A stretch of 8,942 nt of DNA. It comes from Chloroflexota bacterium. GTDB taxonomy: Bacteria > Chloroflexota > Dehalococcoidia > SHYB01. The DNA is taken from assembly GCA_016200725.1 (NCBI GenBank), contig JACQEE010000054.1, positions 1 to 8,942 of the forward strand, read 5' to 3'. Below the pieces are notes generated by a model that was not told the DNA's origin, ran no database searches, and saw only the letters and a program-made list of their open reading frames with translations. Shown one piece after another: positions 1-6,727 of this stretch (within the stretch, counting starts at the first letter, position 1; the number at the start of each line of letters is the position of its first letter). The position numbers and the translations under genes are program-made.

Positions 1-729
1 GGCGCGGAGTGCGCGAACGCGATCCTCACCGCGCTGTGGCATCGCGAGCAGACCGGCGAGGGCCAGCACATCGACACCTCGATCTACGAGCCGATGCAGT
101 TGATCGCCTACTCCTTGCCGACGATGTGGGTGCAACGCAAGGAGAAGGGGAAGCGGAGCGGCGCACGGTACACGGTGAAGGGGCCCAAGGGCGTCACGTT
201 CCAGCGAGAGATCTGGCCCTGCAAGGATGGGTTCATCTCGTTCGGCATGCGCGGCGGCCCGGCGCGCATCCCGCCGTTCCAGCACCTCGTGCAGTGGATG
301 AAGGCCGAGGGCGCGAAGGTCTCGCACCTCGACAGCATCGACTGGAAGAACTACAACAACAACAATCTGACGCAGGAAGAGGTCGACAAGATGACGGCCG
401 AATTGCAGGCCTTCTTCATGTCGAAGACGGCGAAGGCGTTGTACGAGGCGGCGGTGGAAAAGGTGCTGATGATCGCGCCGATATACAACCCCGAGTTGCA
501 GTTGCAGGACCGGCATCTGCAAGATAGAAAATTCTTCGTGCCTATCGAGCACCCGGAGCTGAAGACCAGCATCGTGTACCCTGGCGCGTTCGCGAAGAGC
601 GAGCAGGCCTTCGTAGGGATACGCCACCGCGCGCCGCTGATCGGGGAGCACAACATCGAGGTGTACGAAACGGAGTTGGGGCTCACGCGCGACCAGTTGG
701 TGACGCTGAAGGAAGCGGGGATAATTTAG
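1..729 (+). CDS. CaiB/BaiF family CoA-transferase, C-terminal part (5' end outside window)
   Basis: The reading frame is open from base 1, so the N-terminus lies outside the window; 242 residues remain. Class III (CaiB/BaiF) CoA-transferases move CoA between acyl-CoAs and free carboxylic acids through an aspartyl anhydride, in the cytoplasm. Visible marks are the family block TGEGQHIDTSIYE (residues 18-30), the KDGFISFGMRGGPAR segment near residue 75, and a typical C-terminus (EHPEL, YPGA, RAPLIGEHN, then LTRDQLVTLKEAGII). The same block sits at residue 194 of the next gene, so about 175 residues are missing here. It stops 49 bp before that second CoA-transferase on the same strand, which suggests one operon and perhaps a two-subunit enzyme (inference). 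The acid substrate cannot be read from the sequence. The family call is firm; the substrate is unknown. Confidence 0.9.
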   Translation, partial: GAECANAILTALWHREQTGEGQHIDTSIYEPMQLIAYSLPTMWVQRKEKGKRSGARYTVKGPKGVTFQREIWPCKDGFISFGMRGGPARIPPFQHLVQWMKAEGAKVSHLDSIDWKNYNNNNLTQEEVDKMTAELQAFFMSKTAKALYEAAVEKVLMIAPIYNPELQLQDRHLQDRKFFVPIEHPELKTSIVYPGAFAKSEQAFVGIRHRAPLIGEHNIEVYETELGLTRDQLVTLKEAGII

Positions 730-733
730 AGAA

Positions 734-767
734 AGGATTGAGGGTTAGGGGTTAAGGGGTAACGGAA
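734..767 (+). repeat. G-rich degenerate repeat between the two CoA-transferase genes
   Basis: The 49-bp gap between the CoA-transferase genes holds three imperfect copies of a 7-8 base unit like GGGTTA(G/A), giving G-runs of 3, 4 and 4 with flanking GG pairs. This resembles telomere-type repeats and could fold as a two-layer G-quadruplex on the coding strand. It lies just before the start codon of the second gene. No function is shown; it may be a simple replication-slippage tract. Confidence 0.4.
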
Positions 768-778
768 AAGAAGAAGCA

Positions 779-1990
779 ATGAAGAAGGCGTTTGAAGGCA
801 TCAAGGTGGTCGAGTTCGGGTCCGGCGCGGCCGGGCCGATCTCCACGCGCTACCTCGGCGACTTCGGCGCGACCGTCGTGCGCGTCGAGTCGCGCCAGCG
901 GCCGGACTTCTTGCGCATCTACCCGCCGCACGTGGGCTCGCCACAGGACCTCGACGGCGCGATCTCGTTCGGCGTGCTCAACCCCAACAAGTTGTCGGTG
1001 ACGATCAACCTGCGCGACCCGAAGGGCCAGGAGGTCGCGAAGCGGCTGGCGAAGTGGGCGGACATCGTCAGCGAGAATTTTTCCCCTGGGAACATGCAGA
1101 AGTTCGGGCTGGCGTACGACGATCTGAAGAAGGTCAATCCGACCCTGATCATGGTGTCGGGCTGCCTCCAAGGACAGACGGGGCCGCACAAGGACTATCC
1201 GGGCTTCGGCGGCCAGGGTTCGGCGCTCTCGGGCTTCAACTACTGGGCCGGCTGGCCGGACCGCGAGCCGGTGGGGCCGAACGGCACGATTTCGGACACG
1301 CTCGCGCCACGGTTCATGGCGACGGCTGTCATCGGCGCGCTGCACTACCGGCGACGCACGGGCAAGGGCATCTACCTCGACATCTCGCAGGTCGAGGCGT
1401 GCGCCTACACGCTGGGTTGGGCGGTACTCGAGGTGACGGCGAACAAGCGCCTGCGGCCGCGTCTCGCCAATCGCAGCGAGTGGGCCGCGCCGCACGCCGC
1501 GTTTCCGACAAAGGGCGACGACCGCTGGATCGCCATCGCGGCGGAGAACGATGCCGAGTGGAATGGCCTCGTGGAAGCGATGGACTCACCCGCCTGGGCG
1601 AAGTCCCCGGATTATGAGACAACCCTCGCGCGGCTCAAGCGCGTCGACGAACTGGAGAAGCGCATCGGCGAATGGACGCGGCAGTTCGAGGCGCACGACC
1701 TGATGAAGCGGCTGCAGCAGCACGGCGTGCAGGCCGGCGTGGTGCAGAACATCGAGGACAACTGGAACGACCCGGTGCTCGCGGAGCGCAAGACGTTCAC
1801 GATGCAGAAGCACCCCAAGATCGGCGAGTATCCGCTGACGCACACGGGGAGCATCCTGCCGAAGTCGCCTCGCGGCATCGAGCGCGCGGCGCCGCTGCTC
1901 GGCGAGCACACGCGCAAGGTGCTGCACGAGTTCGCGGGGCTGAGCGAGGCGGAGATCACCGAGTTAGAGAAGGCGGGCGTGCTGCAGTAG
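779..1990 (+). CDS. CaiB/BaiF family CoA-transferase (full length)
   Basis: A complete 403-residue class III CoA-transferase, the usual length for this family. The N-terminus has the standard pattern (GIKVVEFGSGAAGP, then LGDFGATVVRVE, residues 8-40), where CoA binding begins. The GQTGPHKDYPGFGGQGSALSG segment (about residues 137-157) is also typical. The block TGKGIYLDISQVEA (residues 194-207) carries acidic Asp201 and Glu206; which one matches the catalytic aspartate of formyl-CoA transferase needs an alignment. The C-terminus has the family's APLLGEHT and a final EITELEKAGVLQ. The ATG at 779 is preceded by a purine-rich stretch (GGAAAAGAAGAAG) that may serve as a weak ribosome site. The gene follows a paralogue by 49 bp on the same strand. 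Known two-subunit members such as BbsEF and SmtAB are encoded as such pairs, so a heteromer is plausible but unproven. Substrate unknown. Confidence 0.93.
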   Translation: MKKAFEGIKVVEFGSGAAGPISTRYLGDFGATVVRVESRQRPDFLRIYPPHVGSPQDLDGAISFGVLNPNKLSVTINLRDPKGQEVAKRLAKWADIVSENFSPGNMQKFGLAYDDLKKVNPTLIMVSGCLQGQTGPHKDYPGFGGQGSALSGFNYWAGWPDREPVGPNGTISDTLAPRFMATAVIGALHYRRRTGKGIYLDISQVEACAYTLGWAVLEVTANKRLRPRLANRSEWAAPHAAFPTKGDDRWIAIAAENDAEWNGLVEAMDSPAWAKSPDYETTLARLKRVDELEKRIGEWTRQFEAHDLMKRLQQHGVQAGVVQNIEDNWNDPVLAERKTFTMQKHPKIGEYPLTHTGSILPKSPRGIERAAPLLGEHTRKVLHEFAGLSEAEITELEKAGVLQ

Positions 1991-2022
1991 GCGCCGCCCT
2001 TCCTCTCCCCATAAAAAACCCT

Positions 2023-3328
2023 CTAGTGCCCGAGTGATTCTTCGCCCTCGATAGCTCTCAGCACGCGCCGAATCTCAGACGGGACTTCGTCAGGTCGAAA
2101 TTCTCCAAGCAGAGACTGTGGCCCGAATGAGACACCGAAGGACTCTTGGGTCCAAACCCTTTCACGACGGTAGCGTAGAAGGTATCCACGATTTCGCCCA
2201 CCTTGTTCTCGACCTCGGCTACAGTTGGGGCTTGAACACCCTTCCTCGACCTCGCTGAAATTAAGCGGTGCAGAACTGAGGGATCCAACAGGTAGTTCTC
2301 GATCTCCTTGCGCCTCCAGACGTGGAGTTCAACGTTTTTGGCCTTCGCGTCAACATAGCGCTCTTCGATTTGCTCAGGCAGGTGATAGTCCGAGTCTAGG
2401 AAACAGTAGACTTTGAGCTCCTGCCCAATTGCGTTGTGAAGGACGACCGGCGAGCTGACCGCGTGTTGCCAACCGCCCCAGCCACCGATAGGCATGTTCG
2501 GGACGTTGGTCAGCGGATCACGATCAGGATACAAAAGGCAGTGGAATTGATTGAGAATCTGGAGATCCTTGCCTTCAACTGCGATGAACTTTTTAGCCCT
2601 GCCCAGACGAGCCAGATTGATGTTATATCTCCCGCCTAGCCGATCAATCAACCTCTGGACAGCGGGTTGCGTTCCTGCGAAGCGAGATTCTGGCGCGTCG
2701 CGTTCGATCACGAGGATGTCTTCAGGTGCCGAAGCCTCGATAATTTCCACGGAGTGCGTGGCCAAAATAACCTGATTGAACAGGGGCCGGATCATCCGGA
2801 TCAATTTGTGCTGCATATCAGGATTGAGATAGACGTCAGGTTCATCAAGGATGAAAGACGCATCTCAGTGCGTTCCAACGGCGCCACCTGAGGCAGGATT
2901 TGAATGGTGCGAATTCCAAGTTGTCCTGCTTCACCCTTTGTGATAACCCGAGAACCAGACGGCCTCTGCAATGCGCCGTAAAGCTTGTGATCAGCGCCTA
3001 CGTATACCTGGATAGTCTCGCCCGAGTCGAATTCCGCTTCGATAACGGAGGGGAGCTGGCCTAGGCCGTGAGCGGCTGTGTCGAACTTGAGGTCGAGATG
3101 TTGTAGTGAGGGAGAGAGCGCTGTGTGCAACGGCACGTTTGCTTCTTTAGGAACACGGATAGGGTTCAGATACCGGTGCCTGTTCGACACCAGCGATACG
3201 AGTTTTAGCGCTTCTATCACCGTGGACTTGCCCGCGTTGTTTCGACCGACTATCACCGTGTTCTTTCGAAACGAGAGGCTGTGCTCGTCGAAGCATCTGA
3301 AATTCTTTATACGAAGTTGGGTCAGCAC
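2023..3328 (-). pseudogene. Broken OLD-family ATPase/TOPRIM nuclease gene (three frames, internal deletions)
   Basis: OLD-family proteins join an ABC-type ATPase to a TOPRIM nuclease and act in DNA processing or phage defence. Read leftwards from a GTG at 3328, frame one gives LRIKNFRCF and Walker A GRNNAGKST (residues 28-36), continues to IQILPQVAPLERTE, then reads nonsense to a stop at 2801-2803. The next part is in another frame: FILDEPDVYLN (Walker B, about 2823-2855), QVILATHS (H-loop), VEGKD and LDSDYH (TOPRIM acidic residues), then WRRKEIENYLL, running to a stop at 2058. The true C-terminus is in a third frame: VWTQESFGVSFGP, then DEVPSEIRRVLRAIEGEE, ending with TAG at 2023-2025. From memory of relatives, about 100 residues including the ABC signature are missing between the first two parts, and more is missing before the third. 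Base composition is clearly less GC-rich than in the neighbours, which suggests acquired DNA. Almost certainly non-functional, unless the breaks are assembly errors. Confidence 0.88.
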
Positions 3329-3370
3329 GGCTAAGTCTCGTACGGTAAGTCTTCAGAGTTTATCGGATTA

Positions 3371-3398
3371 ACTATACAGGGTCATCTTGCGGCAACAA
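3371..3398 (-). promoter_or_regulatory. Possible sigma70-like promoter for the OLD-family relic
   Basis: On the - strand, TTGTTG (3393-3398) and TATAGT (3371-3376) are separated by 16 bases and point at the GTG at 3328. The -10 element matches consensus at 5 of 6 positions, the -35 element at only 3 of 6. The site overlaps an inverted repeat. Weak support. Confidence 0.25.
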
Positions 3399-3403
3399 GA
3401 TGA
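3382..3403. repeat. Perfect 8-bp inverted repeat in the 132-bp gap between divergent genes
   Basis: TCATCTTG (3382-3389) and CAAGATGA (3396-3403) are perfect complements around a 6-base CGGCAA loop. The repeat lies between the start of the OLD-family relic (-) and the SDR gene (+). No T-run follows on either strand, so it is not an intrinsic terminator. An operator or short RNA hairpin is possible. I see no gene in the rest of 3329-3460. Confidence 0.4.
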
Positions 3404-3460
3404 TGGTCGTGCCTGTGCTGCTTCCGATTTCAACCCAATCTGTGTACTCTGTCTCTCGCC

Positions 3461-4447
3461 ATGCCCAAAGCCATGAACGTCCTCGTCATCGGCGGCACGC
3501 GGTTCGTGGGGCTGCACCTCGTGCGGCAACTGGCGCGCGAGGGGCATCGCGTCACGGTGATCAACCGCGGCACGACGCCAGCCGATCTGCCAGCGCAGGT
3601 GGAGCGTCTACGCGCGGACCGTCGCGATCTGGCGCAGATGCGCGCCGCGCTGAAGGGCCGTCGCTTCGACGCCGTCATGGACGTCGTACTCGAGCAGCCG
3701 GGCGAAGCGGAAGTGCTGATCGAGGCGCTGCCGGGGATGGGGCACTACATCATGTGCTCGGGGACGCGCATCTACGCCATCGGCGAGGCCTTCCCTATCA
3801 AGGAGGATGCGCCGTTCGAGCCGCACCCGCCGCCGGAGTCGGTGGGCGTGCTGCGGCTGAAGGCGGCGGAGATGTTTACCGAGGCAGGGAGGCGGCACGG
3901 CTATCCGGTCACGGTGCACCGGCCGCACCGCATCTATGGGCCGCACAACTACAATCTCGATTGGGAGCCCTCGTTCTTCGCGCGCGTGGAGAAGGGGCTG
4001 CCGATCATCGTGCCGGGCGACGGCTCGACGATCCACCAGTGGGTGCACGTCGACGACCTGGCGCGCTCGTTCACGGCCTGCCTAGGCAATGCGCGCAGCT
4101 ACGGCGAGGTGTACATCGTCGCGGGCGAGGACTTCTACACGCTGCGCGGGTACATCGGCCTGATCGGCGACATCGTGGGCCGCAAGCTGGAGGTGCTGTA
4201 CCTCGAGCCGAAGCGCGTGCCGGACCTCAAGCAGCCGGTGTTCCCGTACAACTACGACTTCTCGCGCATCTGGAGCATCGAGAAGATCCGCAAGCACCTC
4301 GGCTGGCGGCCGGTGATCGACATGCGCGCGGGCCTCGAGGACTGCTACGCGTGGTACAAGTCGGCGGGCCTCGCGGAGCGCGCGTGGGACTTCGCCTACG
4401 AGGCGAAGGTGGCGGAGGCGATACGGAAGGGGACGTGGCCGCCTTAG
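3461..4447 (+). CDS. NAD-dependent epimerase/dehydratase-like SDR protein lacking the usual catalytic Tyr
   Basis: A 328-residue extended/atypical short-chain dehydrogenase fold protein of typical length. The Rossmann dinucleotide site VLVIGGTRFVG is at residues 7-17. A strand ending SGTRIY (residues 100-105) sits where the catalytic Ser/Thr normally lies, followed by HRPHRIYGPHNY and GDGSTIHQWVHVDDLA, typical of sugar-nucleotide epimerase relatives. The usual Tyr-x-x-x-Lys is altered: Lys134 is kept (VLRLKAAE) but position 130 is Val. This resembles atypical SDRs such as the CSP41-like group, so classical epimerase chemistry is doubtful. The start could be ATG 3461 or ATG 3473 (MNVLVIGG), and neither has a clear Shine-Dalgarno sequence, so a leaderless or short-leader mRNA is possible. 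The gene stands alone between a pseudogene and a convergent lipoprotein gene, so context does not give a substrate. Confidence 0.88.
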   Translation: MPKAMNVLVIGGTRFVGLHLVRQLAREGHRVTVINRGTTPADLPAQVERLRADRRDLAQMRAALKGRRFDAVMDVVLEQPGEAEVLIEALPGMGHYIMCSGTRIYAIGEAFPIKEDAPFEPHPPPESVGVLRLKAAEMFTEAGRRHGYPVTVHRPHRIYGPHNYNLDWEPSFFARVEKGLPIIVPGDGSTIHQWVHVDDLARSFTACLGNARSYGEVYIVAGEDFYTLRGYIGLIGDIVGRKLEVLYLEPKRVPDLKQPVFPYNYDFSRIWSIEKIRKHLGWRPVIDMRAGLEDCYAWYKSAGLAERAWDFAYEAKVAEAIRKGTWPP

Positions 4448-4476
4448 TGACCTTCTGCGAGATGCGGCTGCTCATC

Positions 4477-4511
4477 AAAAACAAGAGGGCCCCGATACAT
4501 CGGGGCCCTCT
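4477..4511 (-). terminator. Intrinsic terminator of the solute-binding lipoprotein gene
   Basis: AGAGGGCCCCGA (4484-4495) and TCGGGGCCCTCT (4500-4511) form a perfect 12-bp GC-rich stem with a TACA loop. On the - strand it is followed by TTGTTTTTG, a U-tract, starting 21 bases past the lipoprotein stop codon. It lies between convergent genes and may also slow + strand transcription from the SDR gene, although no T-run follows on that side. Confidence 0.9.
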
Positions 4512-4532
4512 GCGATTTCGCTGCGCTGACGC

Positions 4533-6260
4533 CTAGCGATTCAACCAGGCCTTGTCGTAGCGCCAGTGGTTGGCGTAGGAGCCGCCGCCAGGGACGCCCT
4601 TGACGTCGGGGCGGCCGATGTACGACGTGGAGCCCCAGGCCAGGAAAACGTTGTAAGCCTGGTCGTAGACGCGCACGAGCAGTTTGGAGATGTCCTGCGC
4701 GCGGAGGTTCGCGTCCGTGGTCGTCTCTTCCTCATTGAACAACTGGTCGATGGTGGGGTCGTTCCAGCCGCTGTAGTTGCGCGAAGCGGTCGAAGTCCAG
4801 AACAGGCCAATGGTGTCGCTGGGGTCGTCGACCGTGAGCGCGAACGGGCGGTAGATGAGATCGAAGTCGCCGTTGAGGACGAGGCGCTGGTTGTGCTTGG
4901 CGCTCTCCTCGGGCACCAGGTCGATCTTCAGACCCTTGATGGCGTTGAGGCCGGCGAGTGCGACGGTGGCCTCGGTGGGGAAGACGCCGGAGGCGACGAC
5001 GTACATCGTGGCCTTGAGCGGACGGTTCTCGTCGTAGCCGGCCTGCTTCAGGAGGGCGGAGGCCTGGGCGAGGTCCTGTTGCCGCGTCGCGGGGTTCATG
5101 CCCGGGAGTTTCTGCAGGTCGGCACTCGATGGCGCCCACAGGCCGCCGAGATCCTTGGCGACGAGTGCGTAGCCGTGGGCAACGCCAGCGCCCGAGAGGG
5201 CGGCGTCGACGAAAGCCTGGCGGTCGATGCCGATGTTCAACGCCTGCCGCACGAGGACGTTGTCGAAGGGCGGGCGGTTCTTGACGATGACCATGCGCCA
5301 GGAGTCGTAGGACTTGCCGGCGATGCTAAGGCCGGGAATAGAACCGGACAGTTCATCGAGGTGGCCGGTCAGCGCGGCGGCGTCGAGCTGGTCGAAGACA
5401 TCGAGTTTGCCGGTGCGGAAGGCGGCGAGGTCTGCGGTGGAATCGGGGATGATGAACCAGTCGAGTTCATCCATGTAGGGCAGCGCCTTGCCGTCGACGC
5501 CGTTGACGTTGTACTTGGGGTAGGCGCGCTCGGTGATCTGCACGCCCTTCTGCCAGTTCGTCCACGTGTAGGCGTTGGAGCCCACGACCTTGCCCGTCGC
5601 CAGGTCGGTCTGCGATACCTGGGGCGCGTAGTTCGCGAACATCGGATGGGTAAAGTGCTGGAAGAACGAGTTGCTGGGCTGCTTGAGGGTGACGACCACG
5701 GTGCTGTCATCGGGCGCCGCCGTGCTATCGGCTGCGGTGAAGAAGCCCTGGAGGTGGCTGGTGAAGCCGAGCGTCTTGAAGAAGACGGCATCGAGGTTGA
5801 CCTTGACGTCGGCGGCCTTGAGCGGCGCGCCATCGTGCCAGGTGACGCCGGGGCGCAGTTTGAACGTGATCGTCTTGCCGTCGCCGCTCGTCGACCAGGA
5901 CTGTGCGAGGTCCGGGGTGATCTTGCCCGCATCGCGATCGAGCTGGACGAGCGTGCTCAGAACCGGCAGGAAGACAGGGAACGACGTGGTGACGGGGCCC
6001 TGGAGAACGTTCCACGGCTGCGGGTCCATGGTGATGCGCAGTTTGAGCGTGCCGCCGCGCTTCACGGGCACCGCGGTAGGCGTAGGCACTGCTGTCGGTG
6101 CAGGTATCGGCGTGGCCGTCGCGGCGACAGGAGCCTTGGTGGCCGTGGCCACCGGAGCCGGCGTGTTGCTGGAGCCGCCGCCGCACGCGCCTACGATCAA
6201 CGCAGCGACGGTCGCGAGGAGCGAGGCAAGAGATAACTGACGTCGTGACATGAAACCCAT
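4533..6260 (-). CDS. ABC transporter family-5 (peptide/oligopeptide-type) substrate-binding lipoprotein
   Basis: A 575-residue extracytoplasmic binding protein of the SBP_bac_5 (DppA/OppA-like) family, which delivers peptides, nickel, opines or other solutes to an ABC importer. Counting from the ATG at 6260, it has a basic N-terminus (SRRQ), a hydrophobic stretch and the lipobox VGAC with Cys26 as the lipidation site. A low-complexity linker rich in Ala, Thr, Pro and Val runs to about residue 67. The mature domain starts RGGTLKLRI and contains the family pattern LAQSWSTSGDGKTITFKLRPGVTWHDGAPLKAADV. An upstream in-frame ATG at 6278 exists, but AGGGGG (6265-6270) lies 4 bases before the ATG at 6260, which I prefer. 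No permease or ATPase gene is in the window, so it is an orphan here or its partners are elsewhere. The ligand cannot be told. The linker is typical of Chloroflexota lipoproteins. Confidence 0.93.
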   Translation of the reverse strand: MGFMSRRQLSLASLLATVAALIVGACGGGSSNTPAPVATATKAPVAATATPIPAPTAVPTPTAVPVKRGGTLKLRITMDPQPWNVLQGPVTTSFPVFLPVLSTLVQLDRDAGKITPDLAQSWSTSGDGKTITFKLRPGVTWHDGAPLKAADVKVNLDAVFFKTLGFTSHLQGFFTAADSTAAPDDSTVVVTLKQPSNSFFQHFTHPMFANYAPQVSQTDLATGKVVGSNAYTWTNWQKGVQITERAYPKYNVNGVDGKALPYMDELDWFIIPDSTADLAAFRTGKLDVFDQLDAAALTGHLDELSGSIPGLSIAGKSYDSWRMVIVKNRPPFDNVLVRQALNIGIDRQAFVDAALSGAGVAHGYALVAKDLGGLWAPSSADLQKLPGMNPATRQQDLAQASALLKQAGYDENRPLKATMYVVASGVFPTEATVALAGLNAIKGLKIDLVPEESAKHNQRLVLNGDFDLIYRPFALTVDDPSDTIGLFWTSTASRNYSGWNDPTIDQLFNEEETTTDANLRAQDISKLLVRVYDQAYNVFLAWGSTSYIGRPDVKGVPGGGSYANHWRYDKAWLNR

Positions 6261-6288
6261 ACTTCCCCCTTCATCCACTGGTGGCCGG

Positions 6289-6318
6289 ATGCTACGCGGG
6301 CAGAATCCCCGGTGTCAA
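6289..6318 (-). promoter_or_regulatory. Sigma70-like promoter of the solute-binding lipoprotein gene
   Basis: On the - strand, a perfect TTGACA (-35; 6313-6318) is followed after 18 bases by TAGCAT (-10; 6289-6294; 4 of 6 matches). Transcription would start near 6282, leaving a short leader of about 20 bases containing the ribosome site AGGGGG before the ATG at 6260. Confidence 0.6.
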
Positions 6319-6333
6319 TCGCTGTTGCGACGA

Positions 6334-6349
6334 TGGCGGTTCGCCGCCA
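6334..6349. repeat. Small perfect hairpin upstream of the lipoprotein promoter
   Basis: TGGCGG and CCGCCA form a 6-bp stem around a TTCG loop, 15 bases upstream of the -35 element of the lipoprotein promoter and inside the divergent intergenic region (6261-6461). It could be an operator for either direction, or chance in GC-rich DNA. I see no other structure in this region except the promoter and the ribosome site before the SemiSWEET gene. Confidence 0.3.
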
Positions 6350-6450
6350 GGCGCCTGTGGCGGACGCGCTGTGTGAGAAAATACGCACCGATCGGCTTGC
6401 GCGGATTCGTGAGCGTGACCGTAAGACGAGGCGCGGCCAGGCGAGCGCCT

Positions 6451-6456
6451 GAGGTG
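6451..6456 (+). promoter_or_regulatory. Strong ribosome-binding site supporting a CTG start
   Basis: GAGGTG lies 5 bases before the CTG at 6462. It also overlaps the in-frame stop TGA (6450-6452), so nothing further upstream can be part of the SemiSWEET. This site is the main support for a non-standard start codon. Confidence 0.55.
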
Positions 6457-6461
6457 ACCCC

Positions 6462-6722
6462 CTGGGCTGGAATGCGATAGGCGCGATTGCCGCCGTGCTG
6501 ACGACGCTCGGCTTCGTGCCGCAGCTAGTGAAGATGTGGCGGACGCGGTCGGTGGGCGACCTGAGCGCGCTAACCTTCGTGCAGTTGCTCGTTGGCACGA
6601 TACTGTGGGGCATCTACGGCATCCACAAACGCGATGCGATCATCATGGCAGCCAACGGGGTGACGCTGGCGATCCTGGCAGTGGCGTTGGGGCTGTACGT
6701 GCGGCTCAGGGGGAGAGCATAA
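6462..6722 (+). CDS. SemiSWEET/PQ-loop family small sugar transporter, probable CTG start
   Basis: SemiSWEETs are about 85-95 residue, three-helix membrane proteins that dimerise to carry sugars by facilitated diffusion. Here the pattern GFVPQLVKMWRTRSVGDLS is the family's PQ-loop signature. Three hydrophobic segments follow the right order (WNAIGAIAAVLTTLGFV; FVQLLVGTILWGIYGI; AIIMAANGVTLAILAVALGLYV). The first ATG/GTG in frame is a GTG at 6495, which would cut off half of helix 1. Family similarity clearly continues upstream to a stop at 6450-6452. Between that stop and 6495 there is no ATG, GTG or TTG in frame, but a CTG at 6462 lies 5 bases after a strong ribosome site GAGGTG (6451-6456). 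Starting there gives 86 residues and a complete helix 1. The stop is 5 bp before the luciferase-like gene, so the two are probably co-transcribed. Confidence 0.8.
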   Translation: MGWNAIGAIAAVLTTLGFVPQLVKMWRTRSVGDLSALTFVQLLVGTILWGIYGIHKRDAIIMAANGVTLAILAVALGLYVRLRGRA

Positions 6723-6727
6723 CAACG

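Noticed and set aside
348..365. AAC-rich triplet run (NYNNNN) in the first CoA-transferase
   Set aside because: It is too short to be a repeat expansion of interest and sits inside a normal family segment.
752..1495. A 247-codon open frame on the - strand opposite the second CoA-transferase
   Set aside because: It is Arg-rich with no recognisable motif, and it lies fully opposite a well-supported gene.
1991..2022. Possible terminator at the A6/T6 tract between the CoA-transferase and the OLD relic
   Set aside because: There is a six-base T-run on the - strand just past the true OLD stop, but I could not find a convincing hairpin in front of it.
2801..2870. Programmed ribosomal frameshift joining the two parts of the OLD-family gene
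   Set aside because: No slippery heptamer is evident, family sequence is missing at the junction, and a second frame break follows further on. Decay is the simpler reading.
4566..6236. A 556-codon open frame on the + strand opposite the solute-binding lipoprotein gene
   Set aside because: The - strand frame has a signal peptide, a lipobox and clear family motifs, as well as a promoter and terminator. The opposite frame is an Arg/Val/Glu/Gly-rich by-product of high GC.
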